Shown: positions 49,514 to 60,433 of the stretch, piece after piece | Position numbering within the stretch: the first letter of the stretch is position 1 | Layout of the letters: every line of letters starts with the position of its first letter | Assembly: GCA_013397115.1 (NCBI GenBank) | Contig: VWZW01000879.1 | Coordinates: forward strand, 124,390-188,389 | Length of the DNA stretch: 64,000 nt | Reading direction: 5' to 3' | DNA from: Edolisoma coerulescens | Taxonomy: Eukaryota; Chordata; Aves; Passeriformes; Campephagidae | Program-made: the position numbers and the translations under genes | The notes under the pieces: model-generated | Database searches by the model: none | Told to the model about the DNA's origin: nothing | Seen by the model: only the letters and a program-made list of their open reading frames with translations

Positions 49514-52319
49514 ATGGCTTTGATGGGGTAATGTGGGTTTGGCACCCCATTATAAACTAACCTTCCCACACTTCAGAAAATGCTGGGCTAGGAGCCAAGG
49601 AAATGAATTGACTTTCTGAATATGTATCCCTTTTGCTTCTGATATTTGTATTTAGAGCTGCTGGTGATATGCTTGAATGGCTGCTGACAGGAATGACAGA
49701 GTGTCTCTGATTGCAGGAACGTTATCAGTTGAGGCACCACTATCAAACGCTGTGCAGTGATTGCCTGCATCCGGCTGCCCTTCTAAGACTCTGTGTTTTC
49801 TCTCTCTCCCCCTCTTTCTGTCTTTTACCTTTCAGGCTGATTTCAGCATCACTGTTCCTCCTTTCTCCTCCCTGAAAGGATATTTTGGAAGTATGGCTGA
49901 TCATTGTCAGTTGTAATTCTTCAAAAATGTAAATGTGCTTCAGAGAAGAGCAAATTTGGTGTCTGTGACTCATCCATACTTCAGGCAAATTCTCCAGTTC
50001 AAGGGAAAATAAAAAGACGTGCCCTAAAAAAACCAAAGTTTTAAGACCGGAATAACGAATTTAAACAGGAAGAGATATTGAATACAGCCAACAGGCTTCA
50101 GAAGCAGCAAACATCTGATACACAAGAAAGTAACAATGGGCTAAGAAATTAATTATTCCAGATGTATTGCATATCCTGCATGCAAGTGGAATAGCAGACC
50201 TCCACTTACAGATAAGTACAGCCTATTTTGGTTTGCTTGAGGACAGGCACCCTTCTTACACCCATACAGCGAGAAGCACCCGGCCCCACACAGCTCCATC
50301 GGCTGCCATGCAGGCAGGGCATCAGCACCTGGCTCTCTACCAGGAACCTTCTCGCTTGGAAACAATTGTGAGCTGCTGTGGTATTTCCTTTCTGCTTCTC
50401 CAGTGTCCCTCTCAACGAGTCACTGAGCTCAGACAGGATGGCTTTAAAGGGCCACAAGTTGTGTGTGTGCAGAACCAGTAGGACAAATCCTTGTCATCCT
50501 TCCACTGCTGTTCATGAGCAAGGCTTGCAGTCCTGTGAAACAATGCCACTGTGTCAGTGCCCGCCTTGCAAGGACAGCTCACACACTTCACTCCCCACTC
50601 CTGGCCATCCTGAGGACCACAGCTCATGCAGCACACTCATCCTGGGCTCCTGGGCAGCTGCTGTTGGCATGGGGGTGATCTCTCTGCTGCTTTGTACAGT
50701 ATTTAGTACTGTGTTTCATGAAAGATAGCAAGAATTATTAAAGTCAGGGTTTGGGTGCATGATTCCACCTGCCGTTGCATAAACAGAAGCTCAGGTGATG
50801 GAGAGGAACTTGCATCAGGCTGTTGTCGTGAGCAAGAGTGAAGGCAGTCTAATCCCAAAGCAATACAGTGCTTCATATTTCACAGACATCTGAAATCCAC
50901 GTTTTAACATCTCTGAAATGACCTAATGCGTGGCAATTGCTGGTGGACTGGAAGTGTTTCCATGGCAGACTGGCTTTGCAACAAAAGAGCATAACAGGTG
51001 GTTGCCTAGAGCAGCAAAATATTGGGAGCTGCACAATGTCAGTGCAGCATGTGAACAGTGGCAGGTCCAGAAAAGCTGGATGTTCTCCAGTCACACTGCT
51101 GATCCTAGTGTTGGATGCTCCACTTGCACACACCTCTCCACAGCCCAGAAGATGCAGTGCCAATGATGAGCTTCTATGATGAGCAAGGTTATAGTAAATA
51201 ATTACACAGAAGGGCCCAACACCGAGCATTAACAGGCAAATTTTGACTGGGTTTTGATCTAATGTTCATTGTTCTTATTTAAGGTAAAGGACAGTCTGAG
51301 CATCCAGTTCCAATCTTCTGTTAGTGCCCAGGCCTGATTTTTCAATATAAATCCATCTGCAGCTTTAGCACTATTTTAAAAATTTACTTTTATTTTTATT
51401 TTTCCCTGGGAGAAGCGCAAGTGTAATCCCCCATTACCACATGTTATATAGACAAGCTTCCTAAGTTTGGGGCATTCAGAGAAGGTCCAACACAATGACA
51501 GTGCCAGGGAGAAATCTTCCCTAGGAAACCCCCTGCCTGATCAACGTGTCATTCATACCACTGCTGGTAACTCACCAAGCAAAACTCTTCCTACCGAGTC
51601 ACTGATCTGATCTGGCATGGGGAGTTAGTTTCAGTGCTCAGGGTGCCCTCACTGACTCCTTGTGCACCCTTGCCCCAGGGGCAGGCTGGCAAAAATAATT
51701 TGGAGTTTGGTTCAACGCCAGGGAAAGCAGTTGTATGGCTGTCAGATTAAAGTGGATGCAACTCTCTTTATTCATGAGCTTCTTCTGCTTTTTTCCTTAT
51801 TGTAAATCTTTCCTCTGTACCTGGGGATGCCCGCAGGTCCCAGCAGCAGGGCTGCCAAGGGCGTATGGCTGGGAGCTAGGGGTACAAAGGAGGGATGGGA
51901 TGCTGGCGCCAGGGCAGGCAGCTCTGGAGACATCCCTGAAAATGCTCCCAAAGTATAACAAGCAGGGAAATACACTGCAACAGCAATTTCAAGAGCAGAA
52001 GGTAACAGCTCTCAAGGAAGAACATGAAAATCACAGTCAGAAAAAAAAAAAGATAACAGATCCAGACAGCTGCTGTCTCACTGGCATAGGCTTCACTGAC
52101 CGTGTCTGTTCCCAAGGGACAGATCTGCTGGCAGCTTTGTGCAAGCACTGTGCAGGGTGCTCTGCCCGGCCAGGGGTAAGGTGCAATGGCAGCAGCTTTC
52201 AGCAGGTGCTGGGAAAAGTCATGCTGCCCTCAGCAACCACCAGATTACCTCATGTACCATTCATGTACCTCATTCCCTACATTTGGCTCCCATATTTCCT
52301 CAAGAGCCTTCTAAGGCAG
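49514..52319. other. Non-coding DNA, no gene recognised
   Basis: No gene is recognised. The longest open frame in the window (256 codons, forward, 51,735-52,505) starts here, but its 3' part runs through LTR sequence and it has no recognisable domain, so I do not call it a gene. Confidence 0.5.
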
Positions 52320-52420
52320 TGTCATGGTTTAACCCCAGTTGGCAGTCACAGGATAGGCAGCTGGAAGGAAAACTGGATGCTGCCCTCCAGCTTGCACAGC
52401 AATAGCTGCCTTCCCACCTC
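52320..52420 (-). mobile_element. Possible LTR 3' end, reverse strand
   Basis: The stretch opens with tgtcatggtttaaccccagt, the reverse complement of the ...ggggttaaaccatgaca terminus typical of avian ERV LTRs (the LTR at 16,384 also ends in aaccatgaca). Beyond about 100 bases the similarity is lost, so the copy is truncated or very diverged. The right limit is a guess. Confidence 0.55.
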
Positions 52421-52582
52421 CAGGCACAGCTGCTTCTCCCTTTTTTCCCATGGCTTCCCCAGGCCTGGCATCTCTCCCTTAATTCAGCCAAGTATTCCTT
52501 GCTAGGGGAAAGCTTGGAGGGGATAAGGTGAATTCAAAGAACATGAGGGTAAAATCTGCCACGCAGCCATGAGTTTTCCTCA

Positions 52583-52800
52583 TGTCCTGGTTTCATCTGG
52601 GGCAGTGTCAATTTTATCCCTAGTAGCTGATACAGTGCTGTGGTTTTGGTTCAGAATGAGAAAAATATTAGTAACACACTGATGTTTTAATTGTTGTTGA
52701 GTACTGTTTCCTCTAAGTCAAGGACTTTTCAGTTTCCCATGCTCTGCCAGCCGGCAGGAGCACAAAAAGTGTGAGCGAGCATGGCTGGGACAGATGATCC
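52583..52800 (+). mobile_element. Partial LTR (U3 part) of an avian ERV, forward strand
   Basis: It begins with TGTCCTGGTTTCATCTGG at 52,583 and continues with U3-type blocks 'tatccctagtagctgatacagtgctgtg', 'taacacactgatgttttaattgttg', and 'tcaaggacttttcag...cccatgctctgcc' up to about 52,800, where the similarity stops. The TATA, R and U5 parts are missing. The abrupt end suggests a deletion. The sequence that follows (52,800-53,500) does not resemble a primer-binding site and gag in any way I can read. Confidence 0.8.
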
Positions 52801-55800
52801 AGGCATATTTTATCAATTCAGTGCTGGGTTAGCAGCAACAAGAGTAAATCCAGTATTAGGAATTATTGGGAAAACCATAGAGAATAAAACAGAAAAAAAC
52901 CCCCCAAACATCATTATATTGACACAGTTTTTGGGGCCCAAAGTACTTTTTTGTACTTTTGGGGGGCTAAAAGAGATCAGTACTTGAGATCAGCTAAGGG
53001 GGATTACTAGAAAGTACTGTGTCAGTCTCAAAATAATCTGAAAAAACACTCAATATTGGAAGAGAGGAGCATTGAATGCTCTTTCTCCAAGCTTATTCCT
53101 CCACTTGTCACCACCTATGGCACAGTCAGAAAACAAATCACTGGGCAGAGGGACCCAAGGCCTGAACCAGTACTGCTGTTCTGTTGTCCTTACTTCGGTG
53201 CATCCCTCACTAGCAATGGCTTTTGGTTAATAACCCAACCAGGAGAGGCACTTGCCAGAGGTACATAGGGACCTACATTTCTGTCAGTGTAAGCTGACAG
53301 GGGATAAAACACCACATTCTTTTAATTCACACAGGCAGAAGTGGTGGAGCAGGTTATACAGGATTCTGCTCTCACCCCTGGAAATGTGCTGACACTCATG
53401 AATTCCTCTGCCAAGAGACCTGAAATGAGCCTGGAGGTGCAAGGCATCAGCAGATTATACCCAGAGGGCTTCTGAATTACTTGTTCTGTTTCATTCCTAC
53501 TCTTTCCTGTTTGGCAAATTCATTCCAGTTCTGAAAGGTCAAGAAGCCATGCAACGTTATGTTTCACTAATTGACCACTTAACTTTGTGTTCAGGCCCTC
53601 CAGTTCTTTGGACATGGCCAGGAGTGTCAGGCTGATTTTTGTTAACTGGAACATGATGTCCAGAACTGGGGAGCTTCCAGCATTGCTACTTTTAGTTCTC
53701 CAAGTAGCTGAGGAGTGTCAGCCTGGCCAGGCTACTCTGAAATAGGAATGCCTTTGTTTCCAGACTGCACTGGTGGCAGCTGGGTCTGGTTTACTAAAAA
53801 CAAATATTTAAATCCATAGGTGGCTCCAAAAAACTTGCCTTCTTTCTTATACTTCCTCCAGGGGCCAAGTTTTCCTGATTTCTTAAAGGATAGTCCCTTC
53901 TCTTCTTTGGGCAAAATCAGACTTGGGTGCCTCCAGGACGGGAGATTGCACATGGAAACCTCTCACCCTTTGTACCCTTCCTGATCCCTGGTCCCACAAC
54001 AAACCAGCACTCCTCTGACATTTCACCTCCATGTTCCTGCTTTTTCCTCCATCCCCGCTGCTAGCAAGGGTGGGTGGTGAAAATACCCATGACACCAGAA
54101 TTCTTCCTGGAGAGATTGGTTTGGTTTATGTGTTTGTCTGGAAAAAGAAGTGGCATGCTGATAGAGGCTTTTTTTAGTCTCTCTCTTTTTCTGTCATGCT
54201 ATTTGGTATTTTTGTGAAGTCCCAGTTTCTAGAATTATGTACAAGGATCTCAACTCTCATTTTGAAAAACACAGTGAGCTGTTACCTTCATAAGTATAAA
54301 AAGTGAAGCTTGTATCTCCAAAACTAGGTGTCAAATGACATCCTCTGATTCTTGAAATCTTACTGCCTTGAAGACAAAATGATATTAGCAGTTACAGCAA
54401 GGATTCTGGTTATAATTTTGAATATACAGAATCAGTAGTGCTGTCTTTGTGATTTCATGAGCACTGAGAATGGAGGACACTTAAAAATAATTTCAGACAG
54501 CCTGGGGCTCAAAGCAATACAGCCTCTCCTCCAGCTTATCAGCTGCTAGAACAGTATCTTCCTGCATGAATGTGCATTCCTGAATGAATAACGTACACTG
54601 AACCTGAATATTTTAGTTTGCACCTTGAACAACAATAAGAATGCATATTTTGTCCCTAGGAGAAAATAAACCTCACAACACTTTTACTGAAAAACTGATA
54701 CAGGATTCAGCAGGACATCTTGGGTTACTGAATTCAGTCTGACAGGTGCCATTTGTCACTTTGGTAAATTGATACCATTATTTTTTAAATTATCTGGGTT
54801 TCTCCCTAGTCACTTTCCCTGAAAAACACCCCAGAATGTTTTTTCTCAGATGCTTTGACAGCTTGCTTATATGCAGCCTCTTTTTAACTGTGGCTACTTC
54901 ATAATTATTTGATCTTGCACCATCTTTGTCCTTTAACCTACATAAATCTTTTTCTGCAGTGTGATTATTTGTAGATAGCAAGCACATGGCTTCTCCGCCT
55001 TTTTTTTTTTTGCCTTTTTTAAATTTTGCTGTCTTTGTCTCTTCCTATGTAACCCTCTCTTCCCTCCTCACCTCATCATCTTGCCTTTTTCTTCAGCATG
55101 GTTGGCTGGGATTGCATGTGATGTCTCCAAAGGAGGGGTTTGGTTTTTTTCCTGTGTTGACAATCAGTATTCTTCAAATTCAGCACACTGAAGTTCTGGG
55201 GGTTTTAGGATGGAAAAAAAAGTAATCCCAATTCACAACACTCAGATATTGGATAGTTCAGCAGTGTAGTCAAGCAAAATAGAAAAGAAGAAACTACCAT
55301 TTCAGATTCTAGGTTATCCATCTGTAAAAGGACACCAGGAATCTTTAAAACCTAAGTCCCGCCCAACAGTCAATGAAATTTATGGATAATGTAGCACAGT
55401 CTTTGTAAACCAGGGTAGCACCTGAGTTTACACAGTACCTTACAGAGCTAGAGAGTCTTAAAGTACTTTAAATAGTCTCACTTCCCAGATGGCTGCATTT
55501 AGTAGATTACATCTATAATTAGCAATAAGAGGCTAGGGAATGGTTCCTGTAGGGCCTGTCTCCTCAAAGGGACTTTACCCAAGTTTGCTGAGGTGTGCCT
55601 AATACACCTCTGTAGGACTGGCTGTGAGAAACAAATTCAATTTGCTCTTCTTTCTACAGGCTCAAGCGCATATGACTCACCTCCTGCTAGAAGGGTGCCA
55701 AGCCTGCCGGTTTATGGGCCCTGTGATCCACTCCTGCCACGCATTACACAGGGGAAAAGCAGTAAACATGTGAATGCTTTTGTAAACCAGTGATGCAGAT

Positions 55801-58069
55801 ATTCACTCCTTGGGGAAGGAGAAAAGAGGCAGACTAGATACTGGATCCTGTGTGGTAGTTAATATGAAAAAGCAAAACATGGAATAGGGACCAGCTCTGT
55901 GTCTTCCCTGCTAAGCCCTTTAAGAGAGGTTCCAGAGACTTGCAAAGCCTTATGTTCTTCTGTGGATCTGCTTCTAACTCACTAGAAATTAAAAAAGGGT
56001 TAGTAATATGCTATTTCACCTGTCCTATGTTTTCCTGTCAGATATAAAAGGAGAGAACTGTTTACCCTTTGAATCATTTTGGATAGACTAGGAACACAGC
56101 ACTCCTGTGCACTCACCAGCAAGGCAAGAAGATACACCTGCTTTTACAGGCAGGTCATACAGTCTCATTAATGTGCTTTGGTTTGCAATGGGTGCCAGAT
56201 TAGGCAGAGAAAAATCCAAACCCCACAGATTAATTGCATCCAGGCAGTGTTCAGCAATTGTAAATCAGCCTAGACTCGTAGACTTTAGTGAAAGTACATG
56301 AGTTCACAGGGGTACAGATGTGCACTTTGAGACTGAAACACTCCTAGATTACTTTCCTCTTATTACAAACTTGCTGGAATCTCCTAGATTGAGCTCTGGA
56401 AACAGTGCCTCTCCATGGACAGTAGCAGCTCGTCAGTCAGCAGTACAGCTTCCCATCCATTAGCTTTCAAGAGGAACAGAGAGGAAGCATCACGTGTGAC
56501 CTTGTGCATTTGGTGATATACAACTCACTTAATCCAAACTCACGGCATCTACTGGGTTGCATAGCACAAACACCCAAAATGTGCGTGCAGGGCTGTGCAA
56601 AGGGATGTTCTGGGCAATCAGTAAAAATTGACATTGGGGAGCATCTGAGTAAGCATGTGAGAAAGATTACAGTGTGAAATTCCCAGAAGGATTTAATATA
56701 TGTGGGATGAAGAAATCATTTGTATTTTATTTACTTATAAAGCAACCATAGATGTCTGCTTGAGTAGGAAATTTGGGTAAAGTAGTCCTTGGGTATTGAT
56801 GAGCACAATTACTTGTAGAGCCTTCACCACTGTTTTGTGGGAAACCAAGGATAAGCAGAAGTCAGACAACAATTTCTATCCTTAGCACTGGGTATTAAAC
56901 ACTCCTTTGACAGTTGAAGTTCTCCATTTGGAGAAAACAAACAAATTTGCTCACTTTGTTGAGTGGTGACTTTCTTGTGAACCAGTGCAGGCCCAATGCT
57001 GTCTAGGTAGGCAGGACTGCCCAGTGCAATAGATACATAGACAAGTGCCTGTCCTTAGAGAGGAGAAGTTTGTGTGAGGATGTATTTGAGACAGTATTGA
57101 TTGTGCTGTGCCAAGCCATTGCTGCCCAGCTGCAGGGTTCAGACCCCATCAGATTCCCTTGGTCCCAAAGTGCCCTTCTCTGCAGAGGGAAGCTGAGGCC
57201 TCAGTGCCTGGAAATGGTCAGTACTCAGAACAGGGCAGCACTGTAGCTCCTTTCTACCCAGCACTGAGTCTTGGGAGTTTCTCTGTACCTGCTCCCTGCA
57301 GCTCTCCTGGAGAGTGGCTATGTGGTGCAAATACATAACACATGAGAGGCTACATAGTGCAGAAAACTAGGAAACAAATGGAAAACCTTGACCTGCCAAG
57401 GAGGGAAAGAGGATTCGCTTATAGAGCAAACACATGGATCTTGTTGAAGGTTGGATTGTGGGGATCCTGTGTATCTTTTCAATGCAGACTAAACTGCTTT
57501 TCAAAGGTTCATCTGAAAACTGGCAGACTAAACTGCATGTTCTGCATGCTTTTATTCTGAAATTTGGCTGTCCTGATAAGAAGAGAGAAATCATGTTTAA
57601 ACAAGCAAAAATAAAACCTGTTTTTCTAGATGAAGTTGTTTGCCAACATCAATAGTAGTAACTTTTATACAATGTCAAGAACAGTAACTTCTACGTTCCT
57701 AATTTAGCACTGACATTTCATGACAAGAAGTGCTGTTAGTACTTCTTTTCATGCTACAATATGCAGGTCTGTTAAGTGATTTTCCAATAACCATCACTGC
57801 ATATGTTTTGTTCTCCTAAGACTGTTTTTTTCCACCTGTGCATTTAGTTATCTGTCCTTAAATTTTGCATATTACCATCTCTCTTTCTAGTTTTTTTCTG
57901 GAGAGAGGGGAAGAATAAAGATTACATCTGCCTTCAGAAACTGATGGGGAAAAATTAAGGAAAAATATGCACAGTTGTGTGTCACCAAAACCTCAGTTTT
58001 GGGGGGGGGGGGGATAAAGATTAGATCTATTTGTTACCAAACACTTGTTGAAGGGAAAATGGAAATGGA
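52801..58069. other. Non-coding DNA, no gene recognised
   Basis: No gene is recognised. The first 700 bases could be ERV internal sequence because they follow a broken LTR, but no gag, pol or env motif is visible. A T12 run occurs at about 54,999-55,010 and a G13 run at 58,001-58,013. Confidence 0.45.
58001..58013 (+). repeat. G13 homopolymer
   Basis: Thirteen G in a row, preceded by TTTT and followed by ATAAAG. It is the longest G or C run in the window. Such runs can form G-quadruplex structures and are prone to length errors in sequencing. Confidence 0.95.
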
Positions 58070-58835
58070 TAACAGCCAGAATGGATTTGTTAAGAACAAA
58101 ACATTATCTCCTATCAGTAGAATTTCCTTTCTATAATGAGTAACAGGCCTAGCAGCTAGAGGAGAAGCAGTAGGAGTCACTTATCTTTATTTTGTTATAT
58201 TCTATCCCTGGTTCACATGACATTTTCATAAGCCAGGTGGAGTATTGATGAAACTAGTGGAGGTTGTGTGCAAGCTCACAGCTACACTCAGTGACCACAT
58301 ACCCTGGTTCACAACTGGAGTGGAAAGACAAACTGAATGAGGTTTTGTTGGCATCTATCCTGGACCTCCTCCTGGGTACTGATTTCATACAATATCTAGA
58401 GGCCTGAACACAGAAGGAACTGACTACATCTTCAGAAGACACTGGGAGAGACAACAAGTAAGACAGGATTAGAATTCAAGATGATTTCACAAGTGTCATT
58501 CAAGACTTTATGGACAGGAGTGTCATCTGTGGATCATACAAAATTACCTCTCTGTTCTGCCTGGCATTTGTGAGGCCGCAATATTTCCTACAGAAAGAAG
58601 AATGACTAAGGTTATATATTAAAAGAAGGTTGTAAGAGTAAAAGGTCTGAAATAGATTGCCAAGGGAGGTCCATATCAACTCCTTACTTGAACATCTTTA
58701 GGGAGAGATTAGATAAATGTTTAAAAAATTGTCTTGGTAAAAATGTTCCTGCCATGGGACAGACAGATGAACTAGAAGAGCTCTTTAAGTCACAGGTCAC
58801 ATTTCTTTTTCTCTTTCAACTCCTTGGTACCCACA
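58070..58835 (+). mobile_element. Long, very old CR1 LINE copy with ORF2 traces, forward strand
   Basis: About 765 bases keep CR1 order. A 'ggatttgttaagaacaaaac' block (58,083) and 'atttcctttctataatgagtaacaggc' follow the reverse-transcriptase-region wording. Next come 'cacatgacattttcataagccagg' (58,213), 'cacaactggagtggaaagac', 'cctcctcctgggtactgatttcatacaatat', 'caggattagaattcaagatga' (58,464), 'ggcatttgtgaggccgcaatatt' (58,562), 'ctgaaatagattgccaagggagg' (58,646), and the terminal 'gatgaactagaagagctctttaagtcacaggtc' (58,764). Many stops and gaps show that nothing is translated. The copy is much older than those at 11.8 and 33 kb and has lost the 3' tail repeats. Confidence 0.78.
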
Positions 58836-60329
58836 TTCTCTTTCCTGAGGAACAACAGAATCAAAAAATGTTATTTGATTGCCTCCTTTCCAAACATAGT
58901 GGGATTTTAGTATCCACACACAAATAAAGTAGTATTTCATGTTGCCAAACTGACAAATATCTGCCTTGGTTTTTAAACTCAGTAGCTTATGAATATTAGA
59001 AAAAAATTAGGTCACTTGATTGGTCTGGCCCCAGTTTATAAAGGGTTTTCTGTCTTAGGTGACAGAAAAGTTGCAAATGCATACAAACTCAGAATGCTGT
59101 GACGCAGTACCTACATATTAGCCACCCACAAACTCGTATCCTTTGAAAGTTGCATTGGCCCTTATGGATTTTCATGCTGACTTTGCACTTTTTAACATGA
59201 TGTCTGACTTCCTTTTTCATAAAGTATCTGTCAATGAACTTCTAAGAGAGCCTTTGAGCCTTTGGAAGATAGCGTTGGTTTTTTTTTTTTTCCCCCATTT
59301 TATATGCTTTGTGATACGAAATAGATCTTCACAGAAAGTTCTTCGTGAAAGCAGAAAGTCCCTTTGGTAATTTGCAATGCCTGGTATTTGTTAAACAGGG
59401 TCAGATGCTGAAGAAGCAGATTTCCGGCTTCAGGTTGACAGGTCAACTGCATTGCTATGTTCAGCTTTTCTCTTTATCAGCTCATGGCTCAGAGACCAGA
59501 GGGGCAAAGATGATAAAATAAGCAGGGTAAAAGAGAGATCAGCCATGAAAAAGGTGAGACTGGCAACCTCTGAATAAATATGGAAACAATCACTGAGGAA
59601 AATTAGTACACTGAGCAAGTCCAGGGAAGTTACTGAGACAAGGTGTCAAGTAAGTTCAATACCTGAGATTTGATCTGATGGAAGGAGTTCAACCGGACAG
59701 AAAGAGTGCACCTGACTAGCAAGTCAAACAGTGCCTCTGAATTCTTAAAGGGGTCATAAAATCCTGAGATTCGGAGCATCATAATGCTCCACTCAAGAGA
59801 AAAGGGTCTGTTGTCAACTGTATAAAAAACATAATATAAACCTCACAAAAACTAACAGTAGATTTTCTAAATCTCTGTCTAGGCCAGAATTTTCAGTCCT
59901 CCAAAGAACAAATTATTTTAACACAGTAATTTGCACTAGCCCATTACTTGCAAAATGATTGAAGGTATGAACCCAAAAATGAAGACTAAGGCACAACTGG
60001 TGACTATAAGCCTAATTTTGCACTACAGTCAATTCTAGCAAGTAGAGACCACTCTGTACTACTTACTGTGTAAGGCTACAGAGGATACCCAAGCAGTCTG
60101 TGAGAGAGCAGGCTCTCTCTGTAAGCATCTAGTGTCTGAATATGATGGTCACTTGTGTCTCTAGGAAGTGTCTCGGCAGCAGGGCTCCCTGCCTTAGGAA
60201 TAAGACTCATCAGCAGAACTGTCCACAGAAAACTCCCACTGTCCTGAGTTATTTCGTTGGAGAGAAGTGCTGCAGTAGTCCTTGGTACAAGAACACCAGC
60301 TTCAGTCCAGGTTGTGTTATTCCAGGCCT
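58836..60329. other. Non-coding DNA, no gene recognised
   Basis: No gene or named repeat is seen. A T12 run lies at about 59,280-59,291. Confidence 0.5.
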
Positions 60330-60433
60330 CATGACTGATCTGACTGAGTGCTGGTGGCAACATTGCTGGGAGTGGGAGGCAGGACTAGCTGATGTCCAGT
60401 GGTATGTTCCTCCAAGATTCATGTGATTCTATA
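60330..60433 (+). mobile_element. Short CR1 LINE tail, forward strand
   Basis: About 100 bases with 'gctggtggcaacattgctgggagtgggaggcaggactagctgatgtccagtgg' followed by 'gattcatgtgattctataac', which corresponds to the last part of CR1 with one surviving tail unit. Moderately diverged. The left limit is approximate. Confidence 0.75.

Noticed and set aside
51735..52505. 256-codon open frame on the forward strand, the longest in the window
   Set aside because: It runs into LTR sequence from 52,320, has no recognised domain, and no promoter or splice context supports it.
52801..53500. Possible ERV gag or leader region after the partial LTR
   Set aside because: No primer-binding site, zinc-knuckle or other retroviral motif could be read in any frame, so it is left as unassigned non-coding DNA.
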